DNA from: Hyphomicrobiales bacterium | Lineage (GTDB): Bacteria; Pseudomonadota; Alphaproteobacteria; Rhizobiales; Beijerinckiaceae | Reading direction: 5' to 3' | Length of the DNA stretch: 52,013 nucleotides | NCBI GenBank assembly: GCA_028290705.1 | Contig: JAQGJH010000147.1 | Coordinates: 1-52,013 of the forward strand | Shown: positions 34,234-42,816 of the stretch, one piece after another | Position numbering within the stretch: the first letter of the stretch is position 1 | How the letters are laid out: each line of letters opens with the position of its first letter | The notes under the pieces: generated by a model | The model's input: the letters and a program-made list of their open reading frames with translations, nothing else | The model's database searches: none | What the model was told of the DNA's origin: nothing | Program-made: the position numbers and the translations under genes

Positions 34234-35763
34234 ATCGTCGCGTGAACTCAATTCGTCGGCGCGGTTCAGCGCATGGGCGACACGCGCCTGCGCGGACGCT
34301 TCCAGATGCAGGCCGAGCTTCGAGCGACGCCAGAGGATGTCCTCCACCCTCTGCGCCGCCTCGATGTCTCGCAGATAGGCGAGTTCGGCGGCCGAGAACC
34401 CGTGCCCGAATTGCTCCCCGAGGTCCTCGACGCACTTGGCCCGACCCAGGAAGTCGTGTGCGCGGGACCCGTAAGATCGGGCCAGCCGACGGGCGACTGC
34501 GGGTCCGAGAAACGGGTAGTCGGCTTGCAGTCGCGTTTCGAAGGCTGCGATGTCGCATCCGGGTAAATCGCCGCCGGGGAGCGTGGCTCGGGCGGTCCAT
34601 GCGGAACGCATGTCAGGGAAGACGGGAGACAATTCGTCGAGCGCCTGTTCCGCAAGGCGCCGGAACGTCGTGATCTTGCCGCCGAATACCGACAAGACCG
34701 GAGCCGCCGTCTGATCCAGTTCGAGGACGTAGTCCCGTGTCACGCGCGAGGGAGCCGCCTTCCCGTCGTCAAAGAGCGGCCGCACGCCGGAATACGAATG
34801 GCGCACGTCTGCCGGCCCGAGGCTTACGCGCAGGTGACGCGCGGCGCTGGCGATCAGGTATTCGACTTCTGCACGCGAGATGGCCGCGCTCCGAGGATCC
34901 CCGTGGAATGGTTCGTCGGTGGTGCCGATCAGCGAGAAGCGCTCTTCGTACGGAATGACGAAGACGATCCGTCCGTCGGAGTTCTGGAACACGTAGGCCT
35001 GCTCGCCATCATGCAGTCTGTCGACGATGATGTGGCTTCCCTTCACGAGACGAATCCGGCTGCGCGTCGCGACTTTCAGCGTGTTTGCCAGAACGTCAGC
35101 CACCCAGGGTCCTGTGGCATTGACGATGGCGCGTGCCTGCACGGTGCGCGTCGACCCGTCGGACGCTCGAAGCGTGGCCAGCCATCGCTCACGCGATCGT
35201 TCGGCCGACACCAGCGCTGTCCGCAGCAGGATCTGCGCGCCGCGCTCGCGAGCGTCCAGCGCCAGCAGCGACACGAGACGGCTGTCGTCGACCCAGCAGT
35301 CCGAATAGACGAACGCGCGCCGCACCCATTTTTGAAGGGGTTCGCCGAAGTCATGACGCGCCACGTCGATCATGGAAGACGGCGGCAGCCTGCGCCGTCC
35401 TGCGAGCCGGTCGTAGATGAACAAACCGATCCGGACGAGCAGCGCCGATCGAATGTTCGGATCGTGCGGCAGGACGAAACGGAGCGGCCAGATGATGTGC
35501 GGCGCCTGCGAGAGCAGAAGCTCCCGCTCCTGCAAAGCCTCTCGCACGAGGCGGAACTCGAGGAATTCGAGATAGCGCAGTCCGCCATGGATCAGCTTGG
35601 TGGATGCCGAAGACGTGGCGGACGCAAGATCGTCGGCCTCGACGAGCAAGACCTTCAGGCCACGGCCCGCGGCATCACGCGCGATGCCGCAGCCGTTGAC
35701 GCCGCCGCCGACAACGAGAAGATCGTAAATTTGGCCCCGTTCGCCGGTCCGCAGAGTCGCCAT
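34231..35763 (-). CDS. glpD: Glycerol-3-phosphate dehydrogenase, aerobic type
   Basis: The 510-residue FAD enzyme oxidises sn-glycerol-3-phosphate to dihydroxyacetone phosphate and reduces the membrane quinone pool. Visible marks are the FAD motif V-V-G-G-G-V-N-G-C-G-I-A, S-S-A-S-T-K-L-I-H-G-G-L-R-Y-L-E, N-A-T-G-P-W-V and the late Y-S-G-V-R-P-L and F-G-G-K-I-T-T-F. A C-terminal helical domain of about 120 residues matches the family. The ATG at 35763 was preferred; an upstream ATG at 35817 adds residues before the FAD motif with no ribosome site. No glycerol kinase or transporter gene is nearby. Confidence 0.93.
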   Translation of the reverse strand: MATLRTGERGQIYDLLVVGGGVNGCGIARDAAGRGLKVLLVEADDLASATSSASTKLIHGGLRYLEFLEFRLVREALQERELLLSQAPHIIWPLRFVLPHDPNIRSALLVRIGLFIYDRLAGRRRLPPSSMIDVARHDFGEPLQKWVRRAFVYSDCWVDDSRLVSLLALDARERGAQILLRTALVSAERSRERWLATLRASDGSTRTVQARAIVNATGPWVADVLANTLKVATRSRIRLVKGSHIIVDRLHDGEQAYVFQNSDGRIVFVIPYEERFSLIGTTDEPFHGDPRSAAISRAEVEYLIASAARHLRVSLGPADVRHSYSGVRPLFDDGKAAPSRVTRDYVLELDQTAAPVLSVFGGKITTFRRLAEQALDELSPVFPDMRSAWTARATLPGGDLPGCDIAAFETRLQADYPFLGPAVARRLARSYGSRAHDFLGRAKCVEDLGEQFGHGFSAAELAYLRDIEAAQRVEDILWRRSKLGLHLEASAQARVAHALNRADELSSRDD

Positions 35764-35882
35764 GCCTGGGCATGCTGCCAGTCCGGCAGGCGGATGACCA
35801 GCGGCAGGGTCACCCATTCGTGAGTTGGTTCGCAGCGCAGCCGGTCGTCCGAGCGCCTATATTGTCAGCAGAGGAGACGCTC

Positions 35883-36383
35883 ATGACCACTCGACGCAAT
35901 GTCCTGACGAAAGGTGCGACCGTGTTCGGCATGTCCTGGTTTGCAAGCTCGTCGCTCGCCAGCGCCGCGACGGAGACGTTCGAGATCACGCGACCGGAGG
36001 CCGAGTGGCGCAAGCAATTGTCGCCGGCCGCCTTCAACGTTCTGCGCAAGGAAGGCACGGAACGGCCCTATTCCAGCCCGCTGAACGACGAGAAACGCAG
36101 CGGACTGTTTCACTGCGGCGGTTGCGACCTGCCGATCTACTCGTCCAAGACGAAATATGAGAGCGGCACAGGCTGGCCGAGCTTCTGGGCCTCGCTCGAC
36201 GGCGCCGTCGGAACCAAGGTCGACCGTGGTTTCCTCATGACGCGCACGGAGGTGCATTGCCGGCGCTGCGGCGGGCACCTGGGGCACGTGTTCGATGATG
36301 GGCCCAAGCCCACCGGCAAGCGGCATTGCCTCAATGGAGTGGCGCTGACCTTCGTCCCAGGCACGGGAGAGGCAAGCGGTTGA
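35883..36383 (+). CDS. msrB: Exported peptide-methionine (R)-S-oxide reductase
   Basis: The 166-residue protein carries a Tat-like signal (T-T-R-R-N-V-L at 2-8, hydrophobic segment to about 28), unlike cytoplasmic MsrB. The MsrB core is complete: zinc cysteines 78, 81, 126 and 129 (C-G-G-C, C-R-R-C), the S-G-T-G-W-P-S-F-W substrate loop, and the catalytic Cys149 in R-H-C-L-N-G. It repairs methionine-R-sulfoxide, here presumably in periplasmic proteins. AGAGGAG precedes the ATG at 35883; an in-frame upstream start at 35772 was discarded because it would bury the Tat signal. It overlaps the next gene by four bases. Confidence 0.92.
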   Translation: MTTRRNVLTKGATVFGMSWFASSSLASAATETFEITRPEAEWRKQLSPAAFNVLRKEGTERPYSSPLNDEKRSGLFHCGGCDLPIYSSKTKYESGTGWPSFWASLDGAVGTKVDRGFLMTRTEVHCRRCGGHLGHVFDDGPKPTGKRHCLNGVALTFVPGTGEASG

Positions 36384-36781
36384 GCACTGCGGCCGAGCGG
36401 CGTTGGCTGCAGGCCGCTGTTCTGCTCGCGATCTGCGTGCCGATCGGCGCGGGGGGCGCAGGCGCGCTCCTCGGTCCCGGCTTCATCGAGGGATGGACGG
36501 CGACGGCGTCGCAGGACAGTCACTTCCGCTACCTGTCCGGGCTGTTGCTCGGTATAGGGCTCTGCTTCGGCGCTGCCGTTCCGCACCTCGAGGCGCATGC
36601 GGCGCGGTTCCGGCTGCTCACCTTGATCGTCTTCGTGGGCGGACTGGCGCGTCTGGGCGGCCTGTTGGCTGCCGGCACACCGTCGGGCGGCATGATCTTC
36701 GGACTCGCGATGGAACTGGCCGTCACGCCAGCGATCTGCCTATGGCAGAACGGGTTCGCGCGACGGCATGGCTCGGGCTGA
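36380..36781 (+). CDS. DUF4345-like four-span membrane protein
   Basis: The 133-residue protein has four predicted membrane helices (W-L-Q-A-A-V-L-L-A-I near the start, then G-L-L-L-G-I-G-L, L-L-T-L-I-V-F-V-G-G-L-A-R, and a final G-L-A-M-E-L-A). The spacing and the R-L-G-G-L-L motif resemble DUF4345 proteins. The likely start is TTG at 36380, giving a TTGA overlap with the msrB stop; an ATG at 36326 lies inside msrB and gives a polar leader. The function is unknown; coupling to msrB suggests a shared redox or envelope role. Confidence 0.6.
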   Translation: MSTAAERRWLQAAVLLAICVPIGAGGAGALLGPGFIEGWTATASQDSHFRYLSGLLLGIGLCFGAAVPHLEAHAARFRLLTLIVFVGGLARLGGLLAAGTPSGGMIFGLAMELAVTPAICLWQNGFARRHGSG

Positions 36782-36787
36782 GACGGA

Positions 36788-38563
36788 TCAGGCCTGTTCC
36801 TTGCGGAACTTCGTGCGCGCCTTGTCGCCAGGCTTCGGCTTCCCGAATTCATCTTTCTTCTTGCCCTTGTTGAACTTCGGCGGCGGCGGCACCGGCGCGC
36901 CGGCGTCCAGGCGTGAGAAGTTCAGGGGCGTCTGACCTTCCTTCGTGTCTTTGCCGGGCCGCAGCATCGCGACCGCGAAGCCTTCCGCGGCATCGGCCGA
37001 GATCTCGAACTTGGTCTCACGATCGAAGATGCGGATGGCGCCGATCTGCTCGCGCGTGACCTTGCCGCGCTTGCAGATCATCGGCAGGAGCCAGCGCGGA
37101 TCGGCGTTGTTCTGGCGTCCGATGTCGAGCCGGAACCAGACGCCTGGACCGCGACCGCCGGAGCGCTGGCCACGCTCCTTGGGGGCAACACCCGGCTTCT
37201 CCGCGTAGGGTCCGGTGCGCTCGGTGCGAAGCGGGCGCGTCTCGCGGCCGAAGCCCGGGTCGGTGACGTCCTCGGGCGACGGCAGGCGCGAGCGATAGAT
37301 GCGCACGAGAGCCGCGGCAATGTCCTCGGCCGAGCGCTCGGCGAGAAGCGCACGCGCGAGGCCCAGATCTTCCTCGTTGTTCTCTTCGGTGAGGATGTCG
37401 TCCCGCATCAGGCGTTCCTGATCGAGCTTGCGGATCTCTTCCGCGGTCGGCGGGCCGCCCCAGCTCGGCTGGATGCCCGCGTCGACCAGCAGTCGCTCGG
37501 CTTTGCGCCTACGGGATGTCGGCACGAGCAGCACCGCAATGCCCTTGCGCCCGGCACGGCCGGTGCGCCCGCTGCGATGCTTCAGGATCTCGGAGTCGGT
37601 CGGCAGCTCGGCGTGGATCACGAGGCCGAGGTTCGGCAGGTCGATGCCGCGCGCCGCGACATCGGTCGCCACGCAGATGCGGGCGCGGCCGTCGCGCAGG
37701 GATTGCAGCGCATGCGTGCGCTCGTTCTGGCTGAGTTCGCCAGACAGCGCCACGGCGTTGAAGCCGCGCTCCAACAGCGCGGTCTGCATGTGCCGAACGG
37801 CGTCTCGCGTGTTGCAGAACACAATGGCGCCGGGTGAGTCGTAGAAGCGCAGCAGGTTGACGACGACGTGGTCGATTTCGTTGGGAAGCACGCGCAGGGC
37901 TCGATAGTCGATGTCCGCATGCGCCGTCTCGCCATCGCCGACCTCGATGCGCAAAGCATCGTTCTGGAAATCGCGCGCCAGATTGACGATTCCGCGCGGA
38001 AGCGTGGCGGAAAACAACAGCGTGCGACGATCTTCCGGCGTGGTCTTGAGGATGAACTCGAGATCTTCGCGGAAGCCGAGATCGAGCATCTCGTCGGCTT
38101 CGTCGAGCACGACAGCCTTGAGGCGCGACACGTCCAGTCCACGCCGCTCGAGATGGTCGCGCAGGCGGCCGGGCGTCCCGACGACGATGTGGGCGCCCTC
38201 GGCCAGCAGCATGCGCTCGCGCCGCGGGTCCATGCCGCCGACGCAGGAGACCACGCGGGCCCGCGCACCGGCATAGAGCCAGGCGAGTTCGCGATGCACC
38301 TGCAGGGCGAGTTCGCGCGTGGGAGCGATCACGAGGGCCAGCGGCGACGTCGCCTTCTCCAGCACCTCGGCCTCCCCCAGGAGAGTCTCGGCGAATGCGA
38401 GGCCGTAGGCCACGGTCTTGCCGGAGCCGGTTTGCGCCGAGACCAGCAGGTCGCGCCCGCTGGCGGCAGGATCCAGCACGGCGAGCTGGACGGGGGTGGC
38501 CTCGTGATAGTCACGCTGCGCAAGGGCGCGCGCGAGGGTCGGGATCGTCGCGGGAAAAGCCAA
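36788..38563 (-). CDS. DEAD-box RNA helicase with DbpA-type C-terminal domain
   Basis: This roughly 591-residue helicase has the ordered DEAD-box motifs: the Q motif (T-P-V-Q), A-Q-T-G-S-G-K-T, P-T-R-E-L-A, G-T-P-G-R, D-E-A-D, S-A-T, A-T-D-V-A-A-R-G-I-D and H-R-S-G-R-T-G-R. Beyond the helicase core lies a domain with W-F-R-L-D-I-G-R and I-G-A-I-R-I-F that fits the DbpA RNA-recognition fold, then a basic Lys-rich tail. It probably acts in ribosome assembly or RNA decay. The start is uncertain: TTG at 38563 has GAAGG upstream and begins at the conserved F-P-A-T-I-P segment, whereas GTG at 38704 would add 47 residues. Confidence 0.9.
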   Translation of the reverse strand: MAFPATIPTLARALAQRDYHEATPVQLAVLDPAASGRDLLVSAQTGSGKTVAYGLAFAETLLGEAEVLEKATSPLALVIAPTRELALQVHRELAWLYAGARARVVSCVGGMDPRRERMLLAEGAHIVVGTPGRLRDHLERRGLDVSRLKAVVLDEADEMLDLGFREDLEFILKTTPEDRRTLLFSATLPRGIVNLARDFQNDALRIEVGDGETAHADIDYRALRVLPNEIDHVVVNLLRFYDSPGAIVFCNTRDAVRHMQTALLERGFNAVALSGELSQNERTHALQSLRDGRARICVATDVAARGIDLPNLGLVIHAELPTDSEILKHRSGRTGRAGRKGIAVLLVPTSRRRKAERLLVDAGIQPSWGGPPTAEEIRKLDQERLMRDDILTEENNEEDLGLARALLAERSAEDIAAALVRIYRSRLPSPEDVTDPGFGRETRPLRTERTGPYAEKPGVAPKERGQRSGGRGPGVWFRLDIGRQNNADPRWLLPMICKRGKVTREQIGAIRIFDRETKFEISADAAEGFAVAMLRPGKDTKEGQTPLNFSRLDAGAPVPPPPKFNKGKKKDEFGKPKPGDKARTKFRKEQA

Positions 38564-38716
38564 TGTCTCGATAACCTTCAGAACGGGAATGGCGGCGAGG
38601 GCTCGAGGCGGCTGGCCCCGGCTCGCGCTCTTACATGGACGGATCAACCGTCTCCATTGCTGCCGAAGCTCAGGGTCATACGCTGGTTTGGCCCGGCGCG
38701 CCACCGGAAGATGAGG

Positions 38717-39373
38717 CTAGCCCTGCGGGAAGGGCGGCTGCTGCGCCCGCGCATAGGCCGCCTGGACCGCCGGTCGGGCGGACATGCGGTCGATGTAGGC
38801 GGCCACCGAGGCGAAAGGCGCAAAATCGTCGCCATACTTCCGGGCCGTGAATAGCCACGGGTAAATGGCCATGTCGGCAATGGAATAGTCCCCAGCTACG
38901 AAGTCCTGCCCGGCCAGTTCGCGGTCGAGCACGCCATAGAGGCGCTGGGCTTCCTTGACATAGCGGTCGACCGCATAAGCCCTTCCCTTTTCGTCCATTC
39001 CTTCCAGCGCCTTGCGCTTGAAATGGTTTTTCTGGCCGAGCATGGGGCCGAGCCCTCCAACCTGCCAGAACAACCATTGGAGAACGCGTTCACGGCCTCG
39101 CTTGTCGGACGGGAGGTATCGGCCGGTTTTTTCGGCGAGATAGATGAGGATCGCGCCACTCTCGAAGATCGAGAGGGGTCCGCCGCCGTCCGCGGGCTCG
39201 TGATCGACGATGGCGGGCATGCGGTTGTTGGGCGAAATCGCCAGAAACTCGGGTTTGAACTGCTCGTCCTTGTGGATATCCACCGGGCACAGCCTGTAGG
39301 GCAAACCGGTCTCTTCCAGAAAGATCGTGATCTTGTGCCCGTTGGACGTCGGCCAATAGTGCAGATCGATCAT
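38717..39373 (-). CDS. Glutathione S-transferase family protein, YfcG/Ure2p-like
   Basis: The 218-residue protein has the N-terminal thioredoxin fold with a P-T-S-N-G-H-K motif at residues 8-14, as in the nu-class YfcG/YghU and Ure2p group. Those enzymes use Thr/Asn rather than Tyr or Cys and act as disulfide-bond reductases with glutathione. The M-P-A-I-V-D-H cis-proline, the F-E-S-G-A-I-L-I-Y-L-A block and an all-helical C-terminal domain with A-D-M-A-I-Y-P-W follow. AAGGAG lies five bases before the ATG at 39373. It begins two bases after the alpha/beta hydrolase stop, so the two genes form an operon. Confidence 0.9.
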   Translation of the reverse strand: MIDLHYWPTSNGHKITIFLEETGLPYRLCPVDIHKDEQFKPEFLAISPNNRMPAIVDHEPADGGGPLSIFESGAILIYLAEKTGRYLPSDKRGRERVLQWLFWQVGGLGPMLGQKNHFKRKALEGMDEKGRAYAVDRYVKEAQRLYGVLDRELAGQDFVAGDYSIADMAIYPWLFTARKYGDDFAPFASVAAYIDRMSARPAVQAAYARAQQPPFPQG

Positions 39374-39375
39374 GC

Positions 39376-40329
39376 TCACTCCTTCGGGGAACTGGTTGAG
39401 GCCGGCAGGCCGCACGTCTTGCGGACGAAGTCGATCATCGCGCTGCCCAGGACGTCGTCCGCCGTGTTGACGTGCGCGATGGCCGAGGTGTGATTGTGGC
39501 CCGGCAGGTAGACGACCGGAGGCGTTTTTCGCTTGGCTAGCCCGATGCGGTAAACGAGTTCGGCGCAATACAGGTCGATCAGCGGGTTCTCGTATTCCGC
39601 CCAGGCCACGAAGGTCGGCGGGCTGTCGGCATCGACGTGCGTAACCGGCGACCGGTCCTCGAAGGTCGAGGCATCGGTCCCAAAATAGGCTTCGACTTTC
39701 CGCGCATTGGGATTCTCCGGCAGGTTGTCGGCCCGCATGCGGCCGCTGACGATGATGACGCCCGCCAGCCCGTGACCGCCCTCCGGCTGCCAGCGGCGAT
39801 CATACGCATAGGTGCCGACATGGCAGCCGCCGGCGGAATGCCCCATCAAGAACACCCGTGACGGATCGATGCCCAGGTCGCCTGCGTGCTGCTTGCACCA
39901 CCCGACCACCGAGGCGATGTCTTCGGCGGCCTGCGGGTAGACGGCGTCGGGAGCCAGACGGTAGCCCATGTTGACCGCGACGATGCCGTGGCGGGCGAAA
40001 TAGATGCAGACGTTCGAATAGACTTCGCTGGTGCGATTTCGATCTCCTTCGACGAAGGCGCCGCCATGGACGAAGATCACCACCGGCCGGTCGCGAGCTT
40101 CCCCCTGCCCCGGCGGCATGAACAGTTCGAAGACCTGCCGTGGATGCGGCCCGTAGCGATGCCCCTCGGTGACCGCCACGCCATCGCGAGGCGCGAGAGC
40201 CAGCACTTCGGAAAAGCGCTCGCAGATCAGTTTGACGTTGGCGGCAACGCTTTCGCGCCAACGCGGCCCGATCTCCGCCATCAGCGCGCGCAGCTCGGGC
40301 GGGATCGGCGGCAAACTGGAACTCGGCAT
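39376..40329 (-). CDS. Alpha/beta hydrolase, hormone-sensitive-lipase-like carboxylesterase
   Basis: The 317-residue protein has the H-G-G-A-F oxyanion motif at about residue 91-95 and the nucleophile elbow G-H-S-A-G-G at about 163-168. A conserved Asp and a His near the C-terminus (G-H-N-H-T-S) complete the triad. There is no signal peptide, so it is cytoplasmic. The family hydrolyses short-chain esters or amides; the substrate is unknown. It is cotranscribed with the glutathione transferase, which hints at detoxification. It is divergent from the SnoaL-like gene across 224 bases in which I see no clear promoter or operator. Confidence 0.85.
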   Translation of the reverse strand: MPSSSLPPIPPELRALMAEIGPRWRESVAANVKLICERFSEVLALAPRDGVAVTEGHRYGPHPRQVFELFMPPGQGEARDRPVVIFVHGGAFVEGDRNRTSEVYSNVCIYFARHGIVAVNMGYRLAPDAVYPQAAEDIASVVGWCKQHAGDLGIDPSRVFLMGHSAGGCHVGTYAYDRRWQPEGGHGLAGVIIVSGRMRADNLPENPNARKVEAYFGTDASTFEDRSPVTHVDADSPPTFVAWAEYENPLIDLYCAELVYRIGLAKRKTPPVVYLPGHNHTSAIAHVNTADDVLGSAMIDFVRKTCGLPASTSSPKE

Positions 40330-40553
40330 ACTGGCCTCTGTGTCGGGACATGGTGGAAGACCGGCGAGCTACGGACTGCTCGCGCTGCGGCAACCGAGTG
40401 TCGGCGATCTGGACGATGTGCGCAATCGCCGCAGCAGGCAGCTTCGCTGTGGAGAAGTTCGGCAAAGGCGCGGTCGGCTCAAATTGTAACGATCTCAGAC
40501 AGCTTCCATTCATTCCCGAATGTTTGAAAAGAGGCAGTGCAAGTGAGGTCCAA

Positions 40554-40928
40554 ATGGCCGGAATTCTCAGCCCAGAAATCGCGTCGCGGATACGTCAGGC
40601 TGTTGAAAGCTGGAACCGCGGGGACCACGCCGCCGTACTGGCGCATTATGCCGACGATGCGCAGATCGCCTCGGTTGTGGCTGGCGCGTGGATGCAGATC
40701 GGTGACTCGCTGAGCGCAGCCTGCATCGACTTTGCGCGCCTGAACCGCAAGATCGAACTCATCGACATTCTCGACGGTCTGAACCACGTCACCGTGCTGC
40801 TGCACGACGGCAAGCGCTATTTCAGCATGACGATCGAAGCCGGCGAGGATCTGCTGGCGCGTCGCGTCATCATCTGCCGTGGTCAGAAGCGACTGCCGCA
40901 AGCGCCTCTCTCGAAAAGCGCCGCCTAG
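40554..40928 (+). CDS. SnoaL/NTF2-like domain protein
   Basis: The 124-residue protein has the NTF2-like cone fold signature: an N-terminal helix with V-E-S-W-N-R-G-D-H-A-A-V-L-A-H-Y-A-D-D-A, followed by beta strands through V-T-V-L-L-H-D-G-K-R-Y-F. Such proteins bind or transform small hydrophobic ligands, but many are uncharacterised. GAGG lies eight bases before the ATG at 40554; earlier in-frame starts give a low-complexity leader. Its last four bases overlap the end of the convergent msrQ-like gene. Confidence 0.7.
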   Translation: MAGILSPEIASRIRQAVESWNRGDHAAVLAHYADDAQIASVVAGAWMQIGDSLSAACIDFARLNRKIELIDILDGLNHVTVLLHDGKRYFSMTIEAGEDLLARRVIICRGQKRLPQAPLSKSAA

Positions 40929-41797
40929 CCGACGCGCAACGGCCGCGCGTCGGTGCGCCGTCCGGACGATGCTCTCATGCGCCCGACGAGCCGCAACGGG
41001 GCCAGCGCCAGCACGATGACGAAGACCCACAGCGAGGGCCTGATCGACACGTCGACGTTCAGGTTTGCGGCGAGCACGCGGCTCGCATCGACGCCGGTTT
41101 TGGCCGCATACCAGCCGGCTTCAAGAAAGGCCGTGCACAGGCCGGCGACGATGGCCAGACCGACGAGCGCGACCGGGCCGCGCAGGCCGCGTGCATGCAT
41201 CGCGCGATAACCCATCAAGGCGAGGAAGAGGCCGCTCATCAGGACGGGCTCGGAGACGTCGAGCCGCGCCTGCAGGAAGGCATGAAACAGGCTCAGCACC
41301 ATGATGACGTAGATCGTGCGATGCAGCCGGTTCCAGCGCGGGGCGCCGAGGCGGCGGATCATGCCGTCGGTCGAGGTGGCTCCGAGAACCGCCAATCCCA
41401 GAAGCGCGACGAAGCCGATGGTGAGATAGAAGCGCAGGACGATCTCACTCGCCACGCGCCAGAGATCGTATTTCTGGTCGACGACATAGAGCCCGAAATG
41501 GATCAGCACGTAGGCGAGGCCGCCGAGTCCGACCATGCGGCGCACGTCCACCAGGCGCGGCCAGTGTGCGATGGACCTCAGGGGCGTGATCGCCAGCGAC
41601 AGAAGGAGCAGCCGCACCGTCCAGGCGCCCGTCTGGTGCAACGCCTCGGTGACGGGCTTGGGCGCGAGGTCACCCTGCCACCATTGCCAGGCAATCCACG
41701 CGCCCGGGACGAACAAGGCGACGAAGACGGCCAATTTCAGCAGGACGAGGTTGCCCTTGCGGTCGTTCCAGGGAAACAAGGCAGTCTCCAGTCTCAA
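40925..41797 (-). CDS. msrQ: MsrQ-like haem-binding membrane protein with extended C-terminus
   Basis: The 290-residue protein has the ferric-reductase-type transmembrane core: about six spans with paired histidines (L-H-Q-T-G-A-W near residue 55, I-H-F-G-L-Y-V near 100, R-L-H-R-T-I-Y and L-F-H-A-F-L near 155-170) that hold b-type haem, and the R-R-x-x-G-L-G motif. MsrQ passes quinol electrons to the periplasmic reductase MsrP. It exceeds the usual length of about 200 residues by a C-terminal pair of additional hydrophobic segments. No msrP gene is adjacent, so the partner is not visible; exported MsrA and MsrB in the window are alternative repair enzymes but are not known MsrQ partners. Confidence 0.8.
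   Translation of the reverse strand: MRLETALFPWNDRKGNLVLLKLAVFVALFVPGAWIAWQWWQGDLAPKPVTEALHQTGAWTVRLLLLSLAITPLRSIAHWPRLVDVRRMVGLGGLAYVLIHFGLYVVDQKYDLWRVASEIVLRFYLTIGFVALLGLAVLGATSTDGMIRRLGAPRWNRLHRTIYVIMVLSLFHAFLQARLDVSEPVLMSGLFLALMGYRAMHARGLRGPVALVGLAIVAGLCTAFLEAGWYAAKTGVDASRVLAANLNVDVSIRPSLWVFVIVLALAPLRLVGRMRASSGRRTDARPLRVG
40929..40953 (+). terminator. Hairpin at the SnoaL-like/msrQ convergence
   Basis: A perfect nine-base-pair stem (arms 40929-40937 and 40945-40953) encloses a seven-base loop directly after the SnoaL-like stop. It lies inside the last codons of the convergent msrQ-like gene and lacks a U tract, so termination is possible but unproven. Confidence 0.4.
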
Positions 41798-41921
41798 GGC
41801 GGCGTCGCGTGAGTGTCACGGATCGGGTCACGAGAAAATGCACAGTCGGGTGATTGCGCCACAAGGGCGACCTGCGCCAGTGTCCGACCAATATTTTCTC
41901 CCACGTCCCGTGAGCCGCTCG

Positions 41922-42803
41922 ATGATTCCGCCGAATTCGACGACCCGCCTGCTCTCGTATGTCGCGGGTATCGGCCTGGCGGTGTTGGCCACGATCACCC
42001 CGGTGGCGGCCCAGCAGGCAGGCAAGATCCGTTTCGCCGTAGGGCCTTTCCAGGCCACACCGGGCGACACCCGGAACGCGTACGAGCCTTTCTTCCGACA
42101 TCTGGCGGCGGCGGCGGGGCGAGATTTCGACCTCGTCGTCACGACGGATTGGGCCGGCATCGCGACTGCGCTGGCGAACGGCCAGGCGGACGCCGCCTGG
42201 ATGGGCCCCTGGGGCTACGTGCTGGCCAACAAGGAAGGCCAGGCGCAGGCCATCGCAACGGTCAAATATGACGGAAAGCCGTTCTATCATGCGATCATCG
42301 TGGCGCGCCCGTCGCTGACCCTCGCCAAATGGCCGGAAGACGCGAAGGGGCTGAGCATCTCTTTCGCGGACCGGGGATCGACGTCCGGCTGGCTCATCCC
42401 GACGTTCTGGTTCAAATCGCGTGAGATCGATCCCAAAAGCTATTTCAAGTATCGCGAAGGCGCCTCGCATCCTGCGAACGAGATCGCGGTGGCCAACGGG
42501 CAGGTCGATCTCGCGACCGATTACGACCGGAACCTGCGTAGCATGATCGAGCGCAAGCTGATCGCCGCGGATGCCGTGAAGGTCGTGTGGACGTCGGAAC
42601 CGCTCCCCAACGATGCGCTGGTGGCGCGGGCCGGCCTCGACCCTGCCCTGACGGAGAAGTTGCGTGAGGCGGCGCTCGGCATCGACGAGACCGCCGCCAA
42701 GACGCTGCTGCCACCACATTACACCGGCTGGGTGCCGGCGACGCACAAGAGTTACGAGTTGATCGAACAGGCCGGCGCGTCGCTCGGCATCATCAAGCGC
42801 TGA
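41922..42803 (+). CDS. phnD: Phosphonate/phosphite-type ABC transporter substrate-binding protein PhnD
   Basis: The 293-residue periplasmic receptor has a signal peptide (about 8-30, ending V-A-A-Q-Q) and the PhnD fold: I-R-F-A-V-G-P near the mature N-terminus, N-G-Q-A-D-A-A-W-M-G-P-W-G-Y and D-R-G-S-T-S-G-W-L-I-P. The last block lines the phosphonate site in relatives. Several in-frame starts exist (GTG 41910, ATG 41838); 41922 best fits a normal signal-peptide length. It is followed by phnE and phnC; no C-P lyase genes are in the window, so the ligand may be a phosphonate, phosphite or phosphate. Confidence 0.88.
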   Translation: MIPPNSTTRLLSYVAGIGLAVLATITPVAAQQAGKIRFAVGPFQATPGDTRNAYEPFFRHLAAAAGRDFDLVVTTDWAGIATALANGQADAAWMGPWGYVLANKEGQAQAIATVKYDGKPFYHAIIVARPSLTLAKWPEDAKGLSISFADRGSTSGWLIPTFWFKSREIDPKSYFKYREGASHPANEIAVANGQVDLATDYDRNLRSMIERKLIAADAVKVVWTSEPLPNDALVARAGLDPALTEKLREAALGIDETAAKTLLPPHYTGWVPATHKSYELIEQAGASLGIIKR

Positions 42804-42816
42804 GGATACGTCGATC

